From positions 282,668-346,667 of the forward strand of contig NZ_RHWX01000001.1 in assembly GCF_003938605.1 (NCBI RefSeq): a stretch of DNA of 64,000 bases, written 5' to 3'. Of the stretch, positions 62,004 to 64,000 are shown piece after piece. The position numbers were made by a program, and so were the translations under genes. The first letter of the stretch is position 1; each line of letters begins with the position of its first letter. The stretch comes from Brevundimonas sp. 357. Its GTDB lineage: Bacteria > Pseudomonadota > Alphaproteobacteria > Caulobacterales > Caulobacteraceae. The notes under the pieces were generated by a model that did no database searches, was not told the DNA's origin, and saw only the letters and a program-made list of their open reading frames with translations.

Positions 62004-62678
62004 ATGTTCGAGTTAGCATCATCCCCTATGGGCGAAGGCATCGTTTACGTCCTCACCAACGAGGCCATGCCGGGAATCGTGAAAATCGGCAGGACATCGG
62101 GCGACACGGTTGAACGGCGCGTGGCTGAGTTGAGCCGGGCCACAGGCGTTCCTCTACCCTTTCGTGTGGCCGTCGCCCGCCGCGTCCACGATGCAGTCAA
62201 GGTGGAGAAGGCGCTTCATGTCGCCTTCGGTCGAGAGCGTGTGAACCCGGCCCGTGAGTTCTTCTCGATCGAGCCCTTCCGCTTGATCGAACTGCTGAAC
62301 GCCTTCCCGGGCGACGACCTCACGCCGGAAGCAGAAGCCGCCGCCGAGCGTGAGGTGAAGAAGGACGAACCTCGCGCGTATGAAGCCGAACGGAGCTTCG
62401 AACAGAAGAAGCGGCGTCCGCCACTGAATTTCGAAGAGATGGGTCTGTCGATCGGATCGGAGTTGGTTCACGTCGAAACCGGCGACGTCATCGAGATCGT
62501 GGAAGCCAAGAAAGTTCGTCTGCGCGACGAGGTGGTGTCGCTGACCCGCGCGCAGATGATCATTTCGGGCGCGCCCTATGCCGTTCAGCCTGGCAGGTAC
62601 TGGAGGGCAGCCGACGGTCGCACGGTATCTGAGCACTACGAAGCAACCTATCCCCACGATGACGAGGCCGACGTTTGA
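62004..62678 (+). CDS. GIY-YIG (T5orf172/DUF2075-neighbour type) nuclease-domain protein
   Basis: A 224-residue protein. Residues 11-100 are a T5orf172-type GIY-YIG domain: GIVYVLTNEAMPGIVKIGRT (GIY/YIG-like strands), ERRVAELSRATGVPLPF with the conserved Arg, KVEKALHVAFGRERV, and REFFSIEPFRLIELL with the conserved Glu region. The C-terminal half is a charged linker followed by a small beta domain (SIGSELVHVETGDVIEIVEA) that may bind DNA. Proteins of this group occur in phages and islands and in defence settings. It is the last gene before attR. Confidence 0.82.
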   Translation: MFELASSPMGEGIVYVLTNEAMPGIVKIGRTSGDTVERRVAELSRATGVPLPFRVAVARRVHDAVKVEKALHVAFGRERVNPAREFFSIEPFRLIELLNAFPGDDLTPEAEAAAEREVKKDEPRAYEAERSFEQKKRRPPLNFEEMGLSIGSELVHVETGDVIEIVEAKKVRLRDEVVSLTRAQMIISGAPYAVQPGRYWRAADGRTVSEHYEATYPHDDEADV

Positions 62679-62746
62679 CCGCCGGACCGGGTCGCAAATG
62701 CGAGCCTCCGCAGGTATGGTGCAGGTCGAAATTTGAACTTGGTCTG

Positions 62747-62764
62747 AGTTAGCGCGCGCTAACT
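62747..62764. other. Perfect 18-base palindrome near the right end
   Basis: AGTTAGCGCGCGCTAACT. Its half-site AGTTAGCGC also occurs at 46846-46854, about the same distance (~130-140 bases) from the att core at the other end. It may be an arm-type integrase or excisionase site, or the operator of an end gene. Confidence 0.5.
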
Positions 62765-62889
62765 AGGAAACGAGTGAACCACGCGATCAGGCCAGAATGG
62801 GAAGTGTTTGGGTGGGCCCGCCTTCCAGGGCACGAAATAGCGTCCAAAGCCATACCAGCGCTGGATTTGACCGTCGGGCTTCAAACGAG

Positions 62890-62906
62890 TTCGTAATGAG
62901 GGGGTC
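62890..62906 (+). other. attR core (right direct repeat)
   Basis: The same 17 bases as attL. It is followed by the displaced 3' half of tRNA-Thr (to 62934) with T-stem GCGTG/CACGC and acceptor AAGCGGC-ACCA, then sequence similar to that downstream of the intact tRNA. Confidence 0.88.
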
Positions 62907-63111
62907 GCGTGTTCGAGTCACGCAAGCGGCACCACCTTTCCAGGGCACCACTAGCTTTGACGCCCGGCCGGGATCAGCCGGAAGGCGCTTCCGCTTGGGA
63001 GTTGCGTGGGTATGCGGTGGGAAGGGCGTTGGCCCGCTTCTGCCTCGTGGCGCGGTCGGACTGGCCACTTGTGGCGCTCTACCGATACCTGCGATGGGAG
63101 GGAGTAGCTGG

Positions 63112-63249
63112 TTAGCGCGCGGCTTCTGACAGCAGCAGCACCAGTGCCATCACAAGAGACAGCGCGGTCGCCTGACCCAATGATTTGCCTAACTCTTCTG
63201 CGTAGGCCGCGAAAAACCTTCTGACGATCGAATCAGGCGGACGCATCAT
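63112..63249 (-). CDS. Tiny membrane protein, 45 aa, coupled to the XRE gene
   Basis: Translation of the minus strand gives MMRPPDSIVRRFFAAYAEEL then GKSLGQATALSLVMALVLLL and SEAAR: a short basic lead and one C-terminal membrane helix. Its ATG overlaps the XRE-type gene's stop (ATGA), strong evidence for coupled translation. It is too short for common ORF cut-offs. Function unknown; a one-helix protein behind a regulator could be a toxin or a small signalling peptide. Confidence 0.6.
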   Translation of the reverse strand: MMRPPDSIVRRFFAAYAEELGKSLGQATALSLVMALVLLLSEAAR

Positions 63250-63923
63250 TCTGCGTCCTCGGCCCAGGCGTGCAGCATCTTCCGAAGATCGATGACGGGC
63301 TGACCCCGCAGCTCCGGAATCGTCGCGGCCGCTGGGTTCAAAATCTTGGACCTGAAGGACAGAACGCCTACCCGCAGCGTCGGGAAGAGTTGCACGTTTG
63401 ACGTCGCCTCGTAGCTGCCGACCAAACAGACGGCGCGGTATTTCTTCTCCATCATCCCGACGTGCCTGAAAATATCAGCGTAGAGTGCGCGCTTTTTGAA
63501 TGTCCGGCTTGGACGGGGAGAAACAAGACCTTCTGCAGTGGCGGCGATCCAACTGGCAAAGTCCATCCAGTCGCGAAGCGCTGCCATGTCATGTTCGGCC
63601 TCAGGTCCCAGGTCGGAATCCAAATAGGCGCAAACCGCACCGAGGATTTCTCTAAGCTGCGGCTCCTTTCTGAGAGGAGCCACCTGCACCGGAACCGTGT
63701 CAGCCAGCCGAGAGAAGCTATCTACAACCAGCCTTACTGCTTCTTCCTCCGTCCGGCGTATGCGCGGCGCAGTGAAGGTGCCGGGCGGATGGCCAAGAGC
63801 CATCCCAATGGCCTCAAGCTTGTCTCTAGAGATTGGCTCGCCCCGTTCGACGCGTTGGATCGTCGAAAGCGAGTGACGTGCCCCTGAGTTTTCATCCAGC
63901 GGCGACCAGAGTCCTTGGGTTAG
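63246..63923 (-). pseudogene. XRE-type protein gene, 5' end lost to an insertion sequence
   Basis: The frame is open from 63923 with no start: LTQGLWSPLDENSGARHSLS then TIQRVERGEPISRDKLEAIG, a helix-turn-helix of the XRE type, continues into MALGHPPGTFTAPRIRRTEE and a ~180-residue C-terminal part (LRDWMDFASWIAATAEGLVS, KYRAVCLVGSYEATSNVQLF). The frame is interrupted at 63924, where an IS-like end begins, so the first ~10-25 residues of the HTH are gone. An ATG at 63803 could start a short product without the HTH. Confidence 0.65.
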
Positions 63924-64000
63924 TGATCCGCCCCCGTTTTCTGGAGCATCCGAGGCTGGAGTTTTCCGGCCCGAGTCAGGGTGACAGGCTGGCTATGTCA
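63924..64000 (+). mobile_element. Left end of an IS3-type insertion sequence (runs off the window)
   Basis: TGATCCGCCCCCGTTTTCTG resembles terminal inverted repeats of IS3-family (IS407/IS511-like) elements of alphaproteobacteria. An ATG at 63995 (ATG TCA) would be the start of orfA. Only 77 bases are visible, so the family is tentative; the interruption of the XRE-type frame at exactly this point is independent support. Confidence 0.5.

Larger units (their letters stand above)
46688..62906. mobile_element. 16.2 kb integrated island in tRNA-Thr
   Basis: It is bounded by a 17 bp direct repeat TTCGTAATGAGGGGGTC covering the anticodon loop and 3' stem, the crossover region favoured by P4-type integrases. 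Inside are a tyrosine integrase (58687), a zinc-finger/ATPase replication protein (56557), several regulators, lipoproteins, and a probable defence module (46909-53592). No capsid, tail, portal, relaxase or type IV secretion genes are seen, which suggests a satellite-type or integrative mobilizable element. Codon use and base composition are visibly less GC-rich than in the flanks, most of all in 46900-53800. Confidence 0.88.

Noticed and set aside
46688..62906. Complete prophage
   Set aside because: No capsid, portal, terminase, tail or lysis genes can be recognised; the content fits a satellite or integrative element better.

Overview
The window reads as chromosome of a high-GC alphaproteobacterium of the Caulobacterales, most likely Brevundimonas or a close relative. 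This is inferred from the Caulobacter-like gene order pnp-rpsO-truB-rbfA-infB-ylxR-nusA-rimP, from protein features such as the very long Ala/Arg-rich IF-2 N-terminus, and from the compact, GC-rich coding style. No rRNA genes and no CRISPR array were seen.

Region 1 (1-46650) is core chromosome. It opens with the translation/RNA block (pnp, rpsO, truB, rbfA, two small genes, infB, ylxR, nusA, rimP), all on the minus strand. Then come trmB, htpX, pyrF, a MarC-type membrane protein, SDR and Rrf2 genes, glpK with a coupled phosphotransferase-fold gene, a threonine/serine dehydratase, and a MaoC hydratase. A sugar-nucleotide and polysaccharide group follows (Gfo/Idh dehydrogenase, DegT aminotransferase, AGE epimerase, GmhB-like phosphatase). 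After that are nadE, ftsY, yciB, a MarR regulator, ccmC-ccmD-ccmG, a PfkB sugar kinase, an ATP-grasp protein, nth, an EmrAB-type efflux pump with a coupled TetR, a creatininase-family hydrolase, a phasin, Rieske-gpsA-tsaD, and hemC-hemD. Intergenic spaces hold several families of palindromic repeats. One family (conserved flanks, inner stem that changes by compensation) also sits in frame inside glpK and tsaD.

Region 2 (46688-62906) is a 16.2 kb integrated element in a tRNA-Thr(CGT) gene, bounded by a 17 bp direct repeat. It has a tyrosine integrase, a zinc-finger/ATPase replication protein, regulators, lipoproteins and small membrane proteins, but no capsid or conjugation genes, so it looks like a satellite or integrative mobilizable-type island. 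Its left third is a probable defence module. One side is an operon of two small genes plus an HNH nuclease-SF2 helicase-zinc-ribbon fusion. Facing it is an operon with a controller-like XRE regulator, a frameshifted second XRE copy, a TIGR04141/DUF6119-like protein and a 5-methylcytosine methyltransferase. I read this as a possible undescribed restriction-modification-like system. The right third has a decayed second copy of the integrase 3' end, a NYN-domain protein and a GIY-YIG protein.

Region 3 (62907-64000) continues past the right attachment site. It holds sequence similar to that just after the tRNA, a tiny membrane-protein gene coupled to an XRE-type gene, and the end of what looks like an IS3-type insertion sequence that has cut off the XRE gene's 5' end. 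This suggests that a second, older island lies next to the first.
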